The notes beneath the pieces were generated by a model that saw only the letters and a program-made list of their open reading frames with translations, did not search any database and was not told where the DNA came from. This document shows, one piece after another, positions 39,629 to 48,291 of a stretch of DNA of 64,000 nucleotides. This DNA is from Lysinibacillus capsici (GTDB lineage: Bacteria > Bacillota > Bacilli > Bacillales_A > Planococcaceae): assembly GCF_003367505.1 (NCBI RefSeq), contig NZ_PXXX01000003.1, forward strand, positions 1 to 64,000, in the 5' to 3' direction. The first letter of the stretch is position 1, and each line of letters begins with the position of its first letter. The position numbers and the translations under genes are program-made.

Positions 39629-39775
39629 CCTAAATTTATCGAAATTTGGCATGGTTCTTATTGTATATATATTAGTTTTAGGTTAAATTTCTTGTTATTT
39701 ATACATGTTTTTTTAAATTATATGAATTTATTATAAATTTATATGAAAAAATATTTAATTTTATGCGAAAAGTTG

Positions 39776-39804
39776 TTGTCTAAATACTATAATGTTAATA
39801 TAAT
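39776..39804 (+). promoter_or_regulatory. Promoter of the amino-acid ABC transporter operon
   Basis: TTGTCT and TATAAT with 17-nt spacing, ~80 nt before the start codon. A second TATAAT, 13 nt earlier, has no clear -35 box. Confidence 0.6.
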
Positions 39805-39822
39805 TGACCTAATAGTCTAACA

Positions 39823-39858
39823 TTTCCGAATTGCGAAAAATAATGCGTAATTCGGAAA
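39823..39858. promoter_or_regulatory. 10-bp dyad in the transporter leader
   Basis: TTTCCGAATT / AATTCGGAAA, perfect, 16-nt spacing, just after the expected transcription start and without a T run. It may be an operator or an mRNA hairpin close to the GGGGG ribosome site (39872 on). Confidence 0.5.
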
Positions 39859-39882
39859 ATTATCGAACTAGGGGGAAATACA

Positions 39883-40680
39883 ATGAAAAAAACAGGTTGG
39901 ATGTTACTGATGATTATTGCAGCTTTAACATTAGCACTTGCAGGTTGTGGTACAAAAGATGATGCATCTTCAGGTAGCTCATCTTCAGAAGATGGTGGAG
40001 ATGGCAAAAAAGTTTACAAAGTAGGTACTGAGGCAACTTTTGCACCATTTGAATCTGTTGACGATTCAGGGAAAATTGTAGGGATTGATGTCGATATTCT
40101 ACAAGCTATCGCAGATGAGATGGACTTTGAGGTTGAGTGGAATAATATTGGATGGGAGCCAGTGTTCCAAACAATTAAGAACGGTGAAACAGATATCGGT
40201 GCTTCTGGAATCACAATTACGGAAGAGCGTAAAGAATCATTTGATTTTACAGAACCGTATTATGAGTCTCAGTTATTAATTGTTGTGAAAGAAGATTCAA
40301 AGATTAAATCTCTTGATGAATTAAAAGATAAAAAAGTATCTGTACAAATCAATGCAACTGGTCATATGGCAGCGAAAAAGCTACAAGGGGAAGCAAGTAC
40401 AAATATTATGGCTTTTGAAAGTCAGCCAATCGCTATCCAAGAGATGCTAAATGGTAATGTTGATGCAGCTATCGGAGATAATGCAGTAGTTTATGAATAT
40501 ATCAAAGCTCACCCAGATCAAAAACTAAAAGTAATTGAAGATGATGCATTCGAAAAAGAATACTATGGCTTCATGGTTCAAAAAGGGAATAAAGAATTGC
40601 TAGATAAATTAAACGAAGGTCTTAAAAAGATTAAAGAAAACGGTAAATTAAAAGAAATTACAGGCATTGATTTTCAATAA
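39883..40680 (+). CDS. Polar amino-acid ABC transporter, substrate-binding lipoprotein
   Basis: 265 residues. Signal peptide with lipobox LAGCG, a Ser/Gly/Asp linker, then a type-3 periplasmic-binding fold (EATFAPFESVDDSGKIVGIDVDI, ESFDFTEPYY, GNVDAAIGDNAVV). It captures an amino acid outside the membrane. It resembles GlnH, ArtP and ArtJ relatives; glutamine or arginine are the likely ligands but specificity cannot be assigned. First gene of a three-gene operon placed 0.5 kb after a tRNA-Arg. Confidence 0.9.
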   Translation: MKKTGWMLLMIIAALTLALAGCGTKDDASSGSSSSEDGGDGKKVYKVGTEATFAPFESVDDSGKIVGIDVDILQAIADEMDFEVEWNNIGWEPVFQTIKNGETDIGASGITITEERKESFDFTEPYYESQLLIVVKEDSKIKSLDELKDKKVSVQINATGHMAAKKLQGEASTNIMAFESQPIAIQEMLNGNVDAAIGDNAVVYEYIKAHPDQKLKVIEDDAFEKEYYGFMVQKGNKELLDKLNEGLKKIKENGKLKEITGIDFQ

Positions 40681-40766
40681 AAATGAATGAAATGATGCTA
40701 CTAACATAGTAACTGTGCTAACAGCTCATTTATTAATTGTAATTTAAAGGGGAATGGGGTTTTCGG

Positions 40767-41477
40767 ATGGACATCTTTGACTTACGCTGGGACATTGTCT
40801 GGAACTACCGAGATATGTTTATACGAGGTATTGGCGTAACACTTATTTTGACACTTAGTGGTTATTTTGGCGGTATTCTATTAGGACTATTTTTAGGCCT
40901 TGGAAAATTATCGAGTAAAAAATGGATTTATTGGCCATCTAAACTATATATCGATTTATTCCGTGGAACACCGATGCTTGTACAAATCTTGTTAATTCAC
41001 TTAGCAGTTATTCCAACAATTTTTGGTCATTCTTTAGGTTATATGGTATCAGGGATTACAGCGCTTATTTTAAACTGTGCTGCTTATAATGCGGAAATTT
41101 TCCGTGCAGGGATTCAAAGTATTGCAAAAGGGCAAATGGAGGCTGCTCGCTCTCTTGGATTAACGCATAACCAAGCGATGCGTAAGGTCATTTTACCTCA
41201 AGCATTTAGACGTATGATTCCGCCATTGGGCAATGAATTTATTGCATTATTAAAAGATTCTTCACTCGTAACTGTAATTGCAGCACCAGATATTTTATAC
41301 GCTAGTAAGGTCGTAGCTGGTGCAAGCTTCCGCTTCTGGGAACCGTATATCGTTGCAGCATTATTATATTTAGTGTTGACATATGGTGTAACGAAGATTG
41401 TAGCATTTATCGAGAAACGATTTAGCAATAGCTATGTCCCTCGTAAAGCTAAGGTAGAAGGGCGGGAAGCTAGATGA
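40767..41477 (+). CDS. Polar amino-acid ABC transporter, permease
   Basis: 236 residues with about five transmembrane helices and the His/Glu/Gln transporter permease signature ([17 protein letters not shown] segment near residue 70; [23 protein letters not shown] near 115, the ATPase-contacting EAA loop). It would work as a homodimer. It lies 86 nt after the binding protein and overlaps the ATPase gene by 4 nt. Start ATG after AAGGGGAATGGGG. Confidence 0.93.
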   Translation: MDIFDLRWDIVWNYRDMFIRGIGVTLILTLSGYFGGILLGLFLGLGKLSSKKWIYWPSKLYIDLFRGTPMLVQILLIHLAVIPTIFGHSLGYMVSGITALILNCAAYNAEIFRAGIQSIAKGQMEAARSLGLTHNQAMRKVILPQAFRRMIPPLGNEFIALLKDSSLVTVIAAPDILYASKVVAGASFRFWEPYIVAALLYLVLTYGVTKIVAFIEKRFSNSYVPRKAKVEGREAR

Positions 41478-42196
41478 TAAAAATTGAAAACCTACACAAA
41501 TACTTTGGCAAGCTTGAAGTATTAAAAGGAATCGATTATGAAATTCAAGAAAAACAAGTTGTCTGTGTTATTGGGCCGTCTGGTTCAGGAAAAAGTACAT
41601 TTCTCCGTTGCATCAATATGTTAGAAGAAGTAACGGATGGTGCTATTTATATTGAAAATGTAAAAATTAATGATCCTAAAACGAATATCAATGAAATTCG
41701 CGCTGAAGTGGGTATGGTGTTCCAACAATTTAACTTATTCCCGCATATGACTGTTATCGATAATGTCACGATGGCACCTATGCAAATTCGTAAAATGAAT
41801 CGTACAGACGCAGAAGCTTTAGGACATGAGCTATTAAAAAAGGTCGGGCTCGACAGCAAGGCCTATAATTATCCTGAGCAGCTATCAGGTGGTCAGCAAC
41901 AACGTGTGGCGATTGCTCGTGCCTTAGCAATGAAGCCAAAAGCTATTTTATTTGACGAGCCAACTTCAGCACTTGACCCTGAAATGGTAAAAGAGGTGCT
42001 AGATGTTATGAAAAATCTAGCAGCTGAAGGGATGACAATGGTAGTTGTGACACATGAAATGGGCTTTGCTCGTGAAGTAGGTGATCGAGTAGTCTTCATG
42101 GATGGGGGCTATATTGTAGAAGAAGGGTCTCCAGAGGAACTATTCGGCAATCCCCAAAGCGACCGTACGAAAGCGTTTTTAGGAAAAGTATTATAA
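41474..42196 (+). CDS. Polar amino-acid ABC transporter, ATPase (GlnQ-like)
   Basis: 240 residues. Walker [10 protein letters not shown] (about 33-41), Q loop [14 protein letters not shown], signature LSGGQQQR, Walker [15 protein letters not shown] and the H loop [10 protein letters not shown], all typical of GlnQ/HisP ATPases. It energises uptake through the preceding permease. It starts inside the permease stop (ATGA) and is followed by a terminator 7 nt after its stop. Confidence 0.95.
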   Translation: MIKIENLHKYFGKLEVLKGIDYEIQEKQVVCVIGPSGSGKSTFLRCINMLEEVTDGAIYIENVKINDPKTNINEIRAEVGMVFQQFNLFPHMTVIDNVTMAPMQIRKMNRTDAEALGHELLKKVGLDSKAYNYPEQLSGGQQQRVAIARALAMKPKAILFDEPTSALDPEMVKEVLDVMKNLAAEGMTMVVVTHEMGFAREVGDRVVFMDGGYIVEEGSPEELFGNPQSDRTKAFLGKVL

Positions 42197-42203
42197 AGCT
42201 GAA

Positions 42204-42235
42204 AAAGCGAACGACATGCTCGTTCGCTTTTTTTG
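42204..42235 (+). terminator. Terminator of the amino-acid transporter operon
   Basis: AAAGCGAACG / CGTTCGCTTT, 7-nt loop, followed by T4. It lies between this operon and the convergent coat-protein gene. Confidence 0.88.
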
Positions 42236-42247
42236 TGCTGTTCTTAT

Positions 42248-42862
42248 TTAATGAAGGGGATTAGATGTTGTGTCGAATGCATTCAGCATCGTTTGCATAT
42301 CCTGTTGGGAATACTGAGGCACCTGATAATAGCCGTGTTTATTTTGATAAATAGATAATTCGTATCCCATTTCAATACAGTTAGGAATACTATCCGCAAC
42401 AACGCGACGAACTACAGGGTTTGTTGTCTCCAACGCAGCAGTTGTCATACATTTTGCTGCTCCTTTTTGAGCTCCAAGTAAAAATCCGGAAATAGCTTCA
42501 TCATTAATTTCATTAGCGTTTTGCATCGGCTTTTTTGGTTGACCAGGATTTAGGCCATATTTGAAATCATTTCCTGTTTCCATTTGGTAACGTCCTGTTG
42601 GAACAGATGGATCGTGTCCTGTTTTAAAGGACTCTACGATCGTATTGTACATACCAAGAGTGAAATTATATTGGCGATCCAAAATGTTGAGTAATTCAGG
42701 ATCTTTTACATGGGGACGCAAAATAATCGCTTGGTTCATACCTGCAATAATTTCGCCAATTGTTTCATGCATGTCCATCATTTCATGTCCACCATGATTT
42801 AGGCTATGTTGTTGATTTAAATTTGTTTGGTTTGATGATTCATTGTAAAACGATTGTGACAA
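42248..42862 (-). CDS. CotF-family spore coat protein
   Basis: 204 residues with a coat-F/ferritin-like helical domain: HETIGEIIAGMNQAIILRPHVKDPELL, then DEAISGFLLGAQKGAAKCMTTAALETTNPVVRR and DSIPNCIEMGYELS. The N-terminus is Asn/Gln/His-rich, the C-terminus contains YYQVPQYS, both usual in coat proteins. TTG start 8 nt after GGAGG. It should be made in the mother cell during sporulation. Divergent from lemA. Confidence 0.87.
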   Translation of the reverse strand: MSQSFYNESSNQTNLNQQHSLNHGGHEMMDMHETIGEIIAGMNQAIILRPHVKDPELLNILDRQYNFTLGMYNTIVESFKTGHDPSVPTGRYQMETGNDFKYGLNPGQPKKPMQNANEINDEAISGFLLGAQKGAAKCMTTAALETTNPVVRRVVADSIPNCIEMGYELSIYQNKHGYYQVPQYSQQDMQTMLNAFDTTSNPLH

Positions 42863-42995
42863 AAAAAACGCCTCCTCAATAATTTTTTGTTGCAGTATTT
42901 AGTATGTCGTGTCAATTCAATTTCATACGGTATAAATGTAAAGGTAAAAATGTAGACTAAAGATAGAAGGAAAAGCAAGTCAAGGAGGCTTAAAA

Positions 42996-43577
42996 TTGAA
43001 AAAGTTACTTGGACCAATTGGAATAATTGTCATCATTCTTGTTGTAATCGCCTTATTATTTATACCTAAATACAATAGTCTGGTGACAGCCGAGGAAAAT
43101 GTTGATTCTAAATGGGCACAAGTTGAAAATCAGCTCCAACGTCGCTATGATTTGATTCCCAATCTAGTGGAATCTGTGAAAGGCTATGCGAATCATGAGC
43201 AAGAGGTGATAGCGAATATTACGGAGGCACGTGCACAAATGGGAAGTGCAAGCTCACCAGAGGAGCAAGCTGTTGCCAATGATGCTTTAACTGGCGCTCT
43301 TAGTCGTTTACTAGTAGTTGTAGAAAATTACCCAAACTTAAAGGCAGATGCAAACTTCCGCCAGTTAATGGATGAGCTAGCAGGTACGGAAAATCGTCTG
43401 GCAGTAGCACGTGAGGATTACAATAATGAGGTGCAGCAATTCAATAAACATGTTAAACGTTTCCCGGGGAATTTAATGGCAGGGATGTTTGGCTTTGAAC
43501 AAAAAGAATACTTTAAAGCCACAGCAGGAGCTGACAAAGCACCATCTATCGATTTTAGTCAATCGGGTACACATTAA
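42996..43577 (+). CDS. LemA-family membrane protein
   Basis: 193 residues with one N-terminal transmembrane helix (about 4-24) and the LemA core YNSLVTAEENVDSKWAQVENQLQRRYDLIPNLVESVKGY, followed by helical segments (ENYPNLKADANFRQLMDEL, GTENRLAVAREDYN). The family has unknown function. It is often encoded beside a TPM-domain protein, as here, where the next gene starts within its stop codon. TTG start after AAGGAGG. Confidence 0.93.
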   Translation: MKKLLGPIGIIVIILVVIALLFIPKYNSLVTAEENVDSKWAQVENQLQRRYDLIPNLVESVKGYANHEQEVIANITEARAQMGSASSPEEQAVANDALTGALSRLLVVVENYPNLKADANFRQLMDELAGTENRLAVAREDYNNEVQQFNKHVKRFPGNLMAGMFGFEQKEYFKATAGADKAPSIDFSQSGTH

Positions 43578-44323
43578 TGAAACGCTGCATTGTACAGATA
43601 ATCATCGTTTGTTCGATGCTTCTTTTTTTCTCGAATCTAGCAGAAGCAACAATGCCATCACCGATGAAAAATACGTATATACATGACTTTGCCAATGTAA
43701 TTTCTGCGAATGTCAAAGAAGAGATAAATCAATATTCTGAGCAGTTGGATCAAGGCACGGGTGCTGAAATCATGGTAGTCACAGTTGATAGTCTTCATGG
43801 ACAAGAGCCGAAAATGTATGCGACAAAATTGATTCGGTCATGGGGCATTGGTGACAAGGAAAAAAATAACGGTGTCCTGATTTTAGCTACCTTAGGTCAA
43901 GGGGAAGGAAATAACGACGTTGTAATTGCCGTGGGTCAGGGATTAGAAGGAGCATTACCAGATGGTAAATTAGGACGCATTTTAGATAATGCATTTTATC
44001 CCTCAGCAAGTGCTGGTAATCTAGACCAAGCTTTTCAAGCAACCTATTCTGAAGTTTTCCGCGCTGTTGCCCAAGAGTATAATTGGAACGGTGATTTGCC
44101 AGCGCAAACAAAAGAAGAGGATGACATACCCACTTGGTTAATTATCCTAATCATTATCGTTGTTATTATTATCTATTCATTCTTTTCGAAAGGCGGCGGA
44201 GGTCCTCGCTCTGGAGGCTATGGCGGTTATCCAGGAAGTTTTGGTGGAGGTTCGAGTAGAGGGGGCTTTGGCGGATTTGGTGGCGGATCTTCTGCTGGTG
44301 GAGGAGCAAGCAGGAAATTTTAA
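43577..44323 (+). CDS. TPM-domain membrane protein (YgcG-like)
   Basis: 248 residues. Signal peptide (about 1-24), an extracytoplasmic TPM domain (VHDFANVIS-like YIHDFANVISANVKE, TGAEIMVVTVDSL, GVLILATLGQG, VGQGLEGALPDGKLG), a transmembrane helix at about 184-202 and a Gly/Ser-rich tail (GGFGGFGGGSSAGGGASRKF). The TPM domain is a phosphatase-like fold; the LemA-TPM pair is widespread, but its task is not known. Ends in a hairpin terminator. Confidence 0.9.
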   Translation: MKRCIVQIIIVCSMLLFFSNLAEATMPSPMKNTYIHDFANVISANVKEEINQYSEQLDQGTGAEIMVVTVDSLHGQEPKMYATKLIRSWGIGDKEKNNGVLILATLGQGEGNNDVVIAVGQGLEGALPDGKLGRILDNAFYPSASAGNLDQAFQATYSEVFRAVAQEYNWNGDLPAQTKEEDDIPTWLIILIIIVVIIIYSFFSKGGGGPRSGGYGGYPGSFGGGSSRGGFGGFGGGSSAGGGASRKF

Positions 44324-44332
44324 TAGAGTATG

Positions 44333-44362
44333 GCGAACTATTCTATATAGTTCGCTTTCATT
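44333..44362 (+). terminator. Terminator of the lemA-TPM operon
   Basis: GCGAACTAT / ATAGTTCGC stem with a 5-nt loop, followed by TTTCATTTT. Confidence 0.75.
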
Positions 44363-44390
44363 TTGGCTTAATTTAAAAACCTCTCAATTA

Positions 44391-44418
44391 TTGACAATAA
44401 TGCTAGAATTGTTATAAT
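44391..44418 (+). promoter_or_regulatory. Near-perfect SigA promoter of the S9 peptidase gene
   Basis: Perfect TTGACA and TATAAT with 16-nt spacing, 52 nt before the start codon. Such a strong core promoter suggests control by a repressor, and a dyad lies at the expected start. Confidence 0.8.
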
Positions 44419-44423
44419 TTAAA

Positions 44424-44442
44424 TATATCGACAAACGATATA
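44424..44442. promoter_or_regulatory. Operator-like dyad at the S9 peptidase transcription start
   Basis: TATATCG-ACAAA-CGATATA, a perfect 7-5-7 inverted repeat beginning 5 nt after the -10 box. The position fits a repressor site. The cognate regulator is not identifiable in this window. Confidence 0.5.
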
Positions 44443-44470
44443 GCGTAAACTGATATAGGGAGGAATCATT

Positions 44471-46744
44471 TTGAAAAAAAGATTTTTATCTGCATCGTTA
44501 GCAATTATTTTAACAACCTCTGTAGTTATTCCTGCAACAATGCAAGAAGTCCGTGCTGCAAATGAAACTAATAGCACAGTAACAGCACAAGAAGAACGTG
44601 TGTCAGCGCAGGAATTTTTGAATTTAGCTGTAACAACTTTAACATTCCAACACGGTTCAGATTCAATGCGTCAACAAATTATTGATAAATGGGTCAAGGC
44701 TGGAGAATTCACAGATTTAAGTTTGACAATTAAACGTGATGAAGCGGCTCGTATTTTAGTTAGAGCGTTAAATAAAGAAGAAAAAGAAGCTTCGCTTGCT
44801 GACTATTTAGAGAAGGCCAATAAGATTGGTTTATTTAATGGCTTAACATTAAATACAGAAGCAATTTCAAAACAAGATGCAGTAAAAATATTAAACAATG
44901 CAAAACAAATAAAAAATGGTTCCAATCATGAAGGTGTAAAGGAAATTTCAGTTGAAGACTTTATGAAAAATCCTGGTAATTTTGGTTATGAACTTTCGCC
45001 AGATGGCAATTACATTACTTTTTCCTCTGCTTGGGAGAACAGAGCGAATGTTTTCGTGAAAAAGATGAATGATGATAGTGAGCCTGTTCGTGTTTCCAAT
45101 TCAAAAGATCGAGACGTTGCAGGATTTTACTGGAAGGATAATAATTTACTCTACGTAAAGGATAAAGGTGGAGATGAGAATTTCCATATTTATTCTACAA
45201 CATTTAATGGCTCTGAGGAAAAAGATCTAACGCCATATCCAAATGTCACAGTTGGGATATTAAGTGGCCTACAGGGTGTTAAAGATGAAATTCTTATCAT
45301 GATGAATAAGGAAGATGCAACAGTTTTTGATGTCTACAAGTTGAATGTAAAGACTGGGGAAACAACTCACGTTGCAAAAAATCCGGGTAATATTACGAGC
45401 TGGCTAGCCGATCGCAATGGAAATGTGCGAATTGCCGTAGCCTCAGATGGTGTGGAAGGAACGATCCTTTATCGAGATTCTGAAAAGGATGAATTCAAGC
45501 CATTTATTGAAATGGAAGCTGGAGATGAAGTAATGCCACTAGCTTTCTCAAAAGACAATCAATACATTTACGCTACATCTAACAAAGGTAGAGACAAAGT
45601 AGAAGTTGTGAAATACGACTTAAAAGGTAATGAAGAAGTAATTATGTCTAATGATCAAGTAGATGTTTCTGGTGTCTTATATAGTGCCGAACACGATAAA
45701 TTGCTATATGGTGCGTATATAACAGATAAACCACATTACCAATTCTTTGACGAGAACTTTGAAAAGCTTTTCCGTAAAATCCAAAGCAAGCTGAATGTGC
45801 ATGAAAGTGAGCTTGGTATCAATGATTACAATAAAGAAATGACCAAATTTATTGTGAGTGTTTCAAGTGATACTGTCTATGGAAAATATTATTATTACGA
45901 TTCTACGACAGATGAATTAACCGAGTTGGCCACTTTAAGCCCTTGGTTAAATCCGAATGAACTGGCAGAAATGCATCCAATTTCATATAAGAGCCGAGAT
46001 GGCTTAACGATTAATGGCTATTTAACTTTACCGAAAAATAAAGAAGCAAAAGATCTCCCTCTTATTGTCAATCCTCATGGTGGGCCTTGGGCACGTGATA
46101 TGTGGGGCTTCAACCCAGAAGTACAATTATTAGCTAATCGTGGCTATGCAGTGCTACAGGTGAATTTCCGTTCATCAACTGGATATGGTAAAGAATTCCT
46201 TCAGGCTGGTAATAAGCAATGGGGTCTGAAGATTCAAGATGACATCACTGATGGTGTCCAATGGGCAATTGACCAAGGCATTGCAGACCCTGATCGCATC
46301 GGTATTTATGGGGCATCATTTGGTGGTTATGCAACATTAGCGGGTATTACGTATACACCTGATTTATATGCTGCTGCAGTTGATTATGTAGGGGTATCTA
46401 ACATATTTACATTATTAAATACCATCCCTCCTTACTGGGAAACTATGCGTAACATGTTTTATGAGCGCGTAGGTCATCCAGAGAAAGACAAAGAATTGTT
46501 AACTGCTGTTTCACCAGTTTTCCATGCAGATAAAATCAAAACACCATTATTTGTCGCACAAGGAGCAAATGACCCACGTGTAAACAAAGCAGAATCCGAT
46601 CAAATTGTGGAAGCCTTACGCGCTAGAGGTGTGGATGTAGAGTACATGCTAAAAGATAATGAAGGACATGGCTTTGCAAATGAAGAAAATAGAATTGAAT
46701 TCTATAATGCCATGGTAAAATTCTTCGATAGTCATTTAAAATAA
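44471..46744 (+). CDS. Secreted prolyl-oligopeptidase-family (S9) peptidase
   Basis: 757 residues. Signal peptide to about residue 29 (VRA cleavage), a helical region at about 45-150 resembling two degenerate SLH motifs (EAARILVRALN, KIGLFNGL), a beta-propeller to about 480 (LSPDGNYITFSS), and an alpha/beta-hydrolase domain with the triad Ser616 (GASFGGY), Asp701 (GANDPR) and His733 (EGHGF). It should cleave short peptides outside the cell or in the wall. TTG start with ribosome site GGGAGGAATC. Strong promoter plus dyad upstream; terminator after. Confidence 0.92.
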   Translation: MKKRFLSASLAIILTTSVVIPATMQEVRAANETNSTVTAQEERVSAQEFLNLAVTTLTFQHGSDSMRQQIIDKWVKAGEFTDLSLTIKRDEAARILVRALNKEEKEASLADYLEKANKIGLFNGLTLNTEAISKQDAVKILNNAKQIKNGSNHEGVKEISVEDFMKNPGNFGYELSPDGNYITFSSAWENRANVFVKKMNDDSEPVRVSNSKDRDVAGFYWKDNNLLYVKDKGGDENFHIYSTTFNGSEEKDLTPYPNVTVGILSGLQGVKDEILIMMNKEDATVFDVYKLNVKTGETTHVAKNPGNITSWLADRNGNVRIAVASDGVEGTILYRDSEKDEFKPFIEMEAGDEVMPLAFSKDNQYIYATSNKGRDKVEVVKYDLKGNEEVIMSNDQVDVSGVLYSAEHDKLLYGAYITDKPHYQFFDENFEKLFRKIQSKLNVHESELGINDYNKEMTKFIVSVSSDTVYGKYYYYDSTTDELTELATLSPWLNPNELAEMHPISYKSRDGLTINGYLTLPKNKEAKDLPLIVNPHGGPWARDMWGFNPEVQLLANRGYAVLQVNFRSSTGYGKEFLQAGNKQWGLKIQDDITDGVQWAIDQGIADPDRIGIYGASFGGYATLAGITYTPDLYAAAVDYVGVSNIFTLLNTIPPYWETMRNMFYERVGHPEKDKELLTAVSPVFHADKIKTPLFVAQGANDPRVNKAESDQIVEALRARGVDVEYMLKDNEGHGFANEENRIEFYNAMVKFFDSHLK

Positions 46745-46753
46745 TTTAAAACG

Positions 46754-46797
46754 AAAGGCATTGATGTGTAGCTTGCTCACAATCAATGCCTTTTTTT
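46754..46797. terminator. Terminator between S9 peptidase and convergent regulator
   Basis: AAAGGCATTGAT / ATCAATGCCTTT stem plus an inner GTG/CAC pair, followed by T5. Confidence 0.88.
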
Positions 46798-46798
46798 A

Positions 46799-48172
46799 TT
46801 ACAATAGGTGAATGGGATTTGGATAGCGCATTTTACGTTCAAATGATGAAATGCACAGTGCTAGTTCCTCAATACCAGTATAAATTAATGGTTCATCTAC
46901 CTGAGAAATACTTAAACGAATAAGATTATCTTTTTTAAATTCTGGTAGATACATTCTAGCAGCGTCATCCATCAATATATTTTTTTCCTTTAATAAATGA
47001 ACCACCTGCCTAGCACTTACATTATCAGGAAGAACAACGGAAAGATAAAAGCCTGATACTGGTTTCGTATAGTTAGTAGAGGTGGGAAGTAATGATTCGC
47101 AAGCCTCCTGTAAAACGCTCATTTTTCTTACATAAAGCTCTTTAATCTTTTTAATATGACTATTAAACATACCGCTTTTTAAATAAATGTCTAAGGCACC
47201 CTGCGAGAGCACAGAGCTATTGAAATCAGCACTAAATTTATAACGTAGAAAATGATTTGTCATTATAGTGGGAAGGACGACTGTCGCTACTCTTAAACCC
47301 GGAAGAAATACCTTTGAAAAGCTTTTAATATAAATAACCCTGCCAGTGGGATTAAAAGAAAAAAACGGATCCGCTTTTTTATTAGGATCTAAATCTCCTA
47401 AAAAATCATCCTCCACAATATAAACATCATATTTTTCTGCTAATTCCACAATCTTTCTTTTTTCGTCATTTGTATAGCTATGACCAAGAGGATTATGGAA
47501 TCTCGGCACAGTATAAAAAAACTTAATGTCATTATTGCGAAAAATATAGTCAAGACGATCTAAATCAATGCCCTCCATTGTTAAATCAATCCCAAAAGTT
47601 GTAGCTTGTTGCAGATGGACAGATTCTATAAAACCAAAATAGGTAGGCTGTTCTATTAATATATTATTTTTACCATTCGGAAAAGGCATTGCCGCTAGTA
47701 AATGTAATGCTTGCTGTGAGCCCGAGACAACAAATAATCGATCAGGTTCAGTAAAGACCTGTAAGTCCTGTAGATACTTAGCCAATTGTACACGCAGCGA
47801 GTAAAGCCCTTGCTGATCACTATAACTAAATAATTCTTCTTTATATGTGTCAATAGCTTGATTGATGCAATGCTGAAATTCAATATAGGGCATAATGCTT
47901 TTGTCTGGGCCAGCTGATAAAAAATCAATAACTTGTTGGTTTGTAGTTGGTTGCTCTATGTTATTCACAACATAATAGCCACTTTTGGGTTTGGAAAAAA
48001 TAAGATGCTCCTTTTCTAATTCATTATACGCTCTTATCACTGTATTTTTACTGCAGGAAAATTGCTCAGACAGTTGTCGAACGGAAGGTAGTTTACTGCC
48101 TGCAAGGAGCACACCATTAGCAAGCTGCTCTTTAATGTCCTCTACAACTTCTAAATATTTTGCAATCATCAT
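46799..48172 (-). CDS. MocR-type transcription regulator (GntR HTH + aminotransferase domain)
   Basis: 457 residues. The N-terminal winged helix is of GntR type (LPSVRQLSEQFSCSKNTVIRAYNELEKEHLI), and the remaining ~350 residues are a fold-type-I aminotransferase domain with the PLP-binding Lys in IKSFSKVFLPGLR. MocR proteins use PLP or amino compounds as effector. Start ATG after AAAGGAGGAAGG; a second ATG follows directly and has better spacing. It diverges from an EamA transporter over 119 nt that contain direct repeats, so it probably controls that transporter. Confidence 0.93.
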   Translation of the reverse strand: MMIAKYLEVVEDIKEQLANGVLLAGSKLPSVRQLSEQFSCSKNTVIRAYNELEKEHLIFSKPKSGYYVVNNIEQPTTNQQVIDFLSAGPDKSIMPYIEFQHCINQAIDTYKEELFSYSDQQGLYSLRVQLAKYLQDLQVFTEPDRLFVVSGSQQALHLLAAMPFPNGKNNILIEQPTYFGFIESVHLQQATTFGIDLTMEGIDLDRLDYIFRNNDIKFFYTVPRFHNPLGHSYTNDEKRKIVELAEKYDVYIVEDDFLGDLDPNKKADPFFSFNPTGRVIYIKSFSKVFLPGLRVATVVLPTIMTNHFLRYKFSADFNSSVLSQGALDIYLKSGMFNSHIKKIKELYVRKMSVLQEACESLLPTSTNYTKPVSGFYLSVVLPDNVSARQVVHLLKEKNILMDDAARMYLPEFKKDNLIRLSISQVDEPLIYTGIEELALCISSFERKMRYPNPIHLL

Positions 48173-48189
48173 CCTTCCTCCTTTATCTG

Positions 48190-48263
48190 TACCAGGACAG
48201 TTGGTAGAAAATTCTGTTTATTTTTGAGATAGCGCCACTTACTATGGATTATACCAGGGACAG
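48190..48263. promoter_or_regulatory. Direct repeats between MocR gene and transporter
   Basis: TACCAGGACAG (48190-48200) and TACCAGGGACAG (48252-48263), 62 nt apart start to start, close to six helical turns, in the only gap between the divergent genes. MocR regulators often bind spaced direct repeats. Inference from sequence and position. Confidence 0.5.
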
Positions 48264-48291
48264 ATGGAGAGGAAAATGAAAGGATGAGAAC

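Noticed and set aside
39489..39686. 65-residue frame after tRNA-Arg
   Set aside because: It crosses the hairpin and the T run of the terminator, has no ribosome site and a low-complexity sequence.
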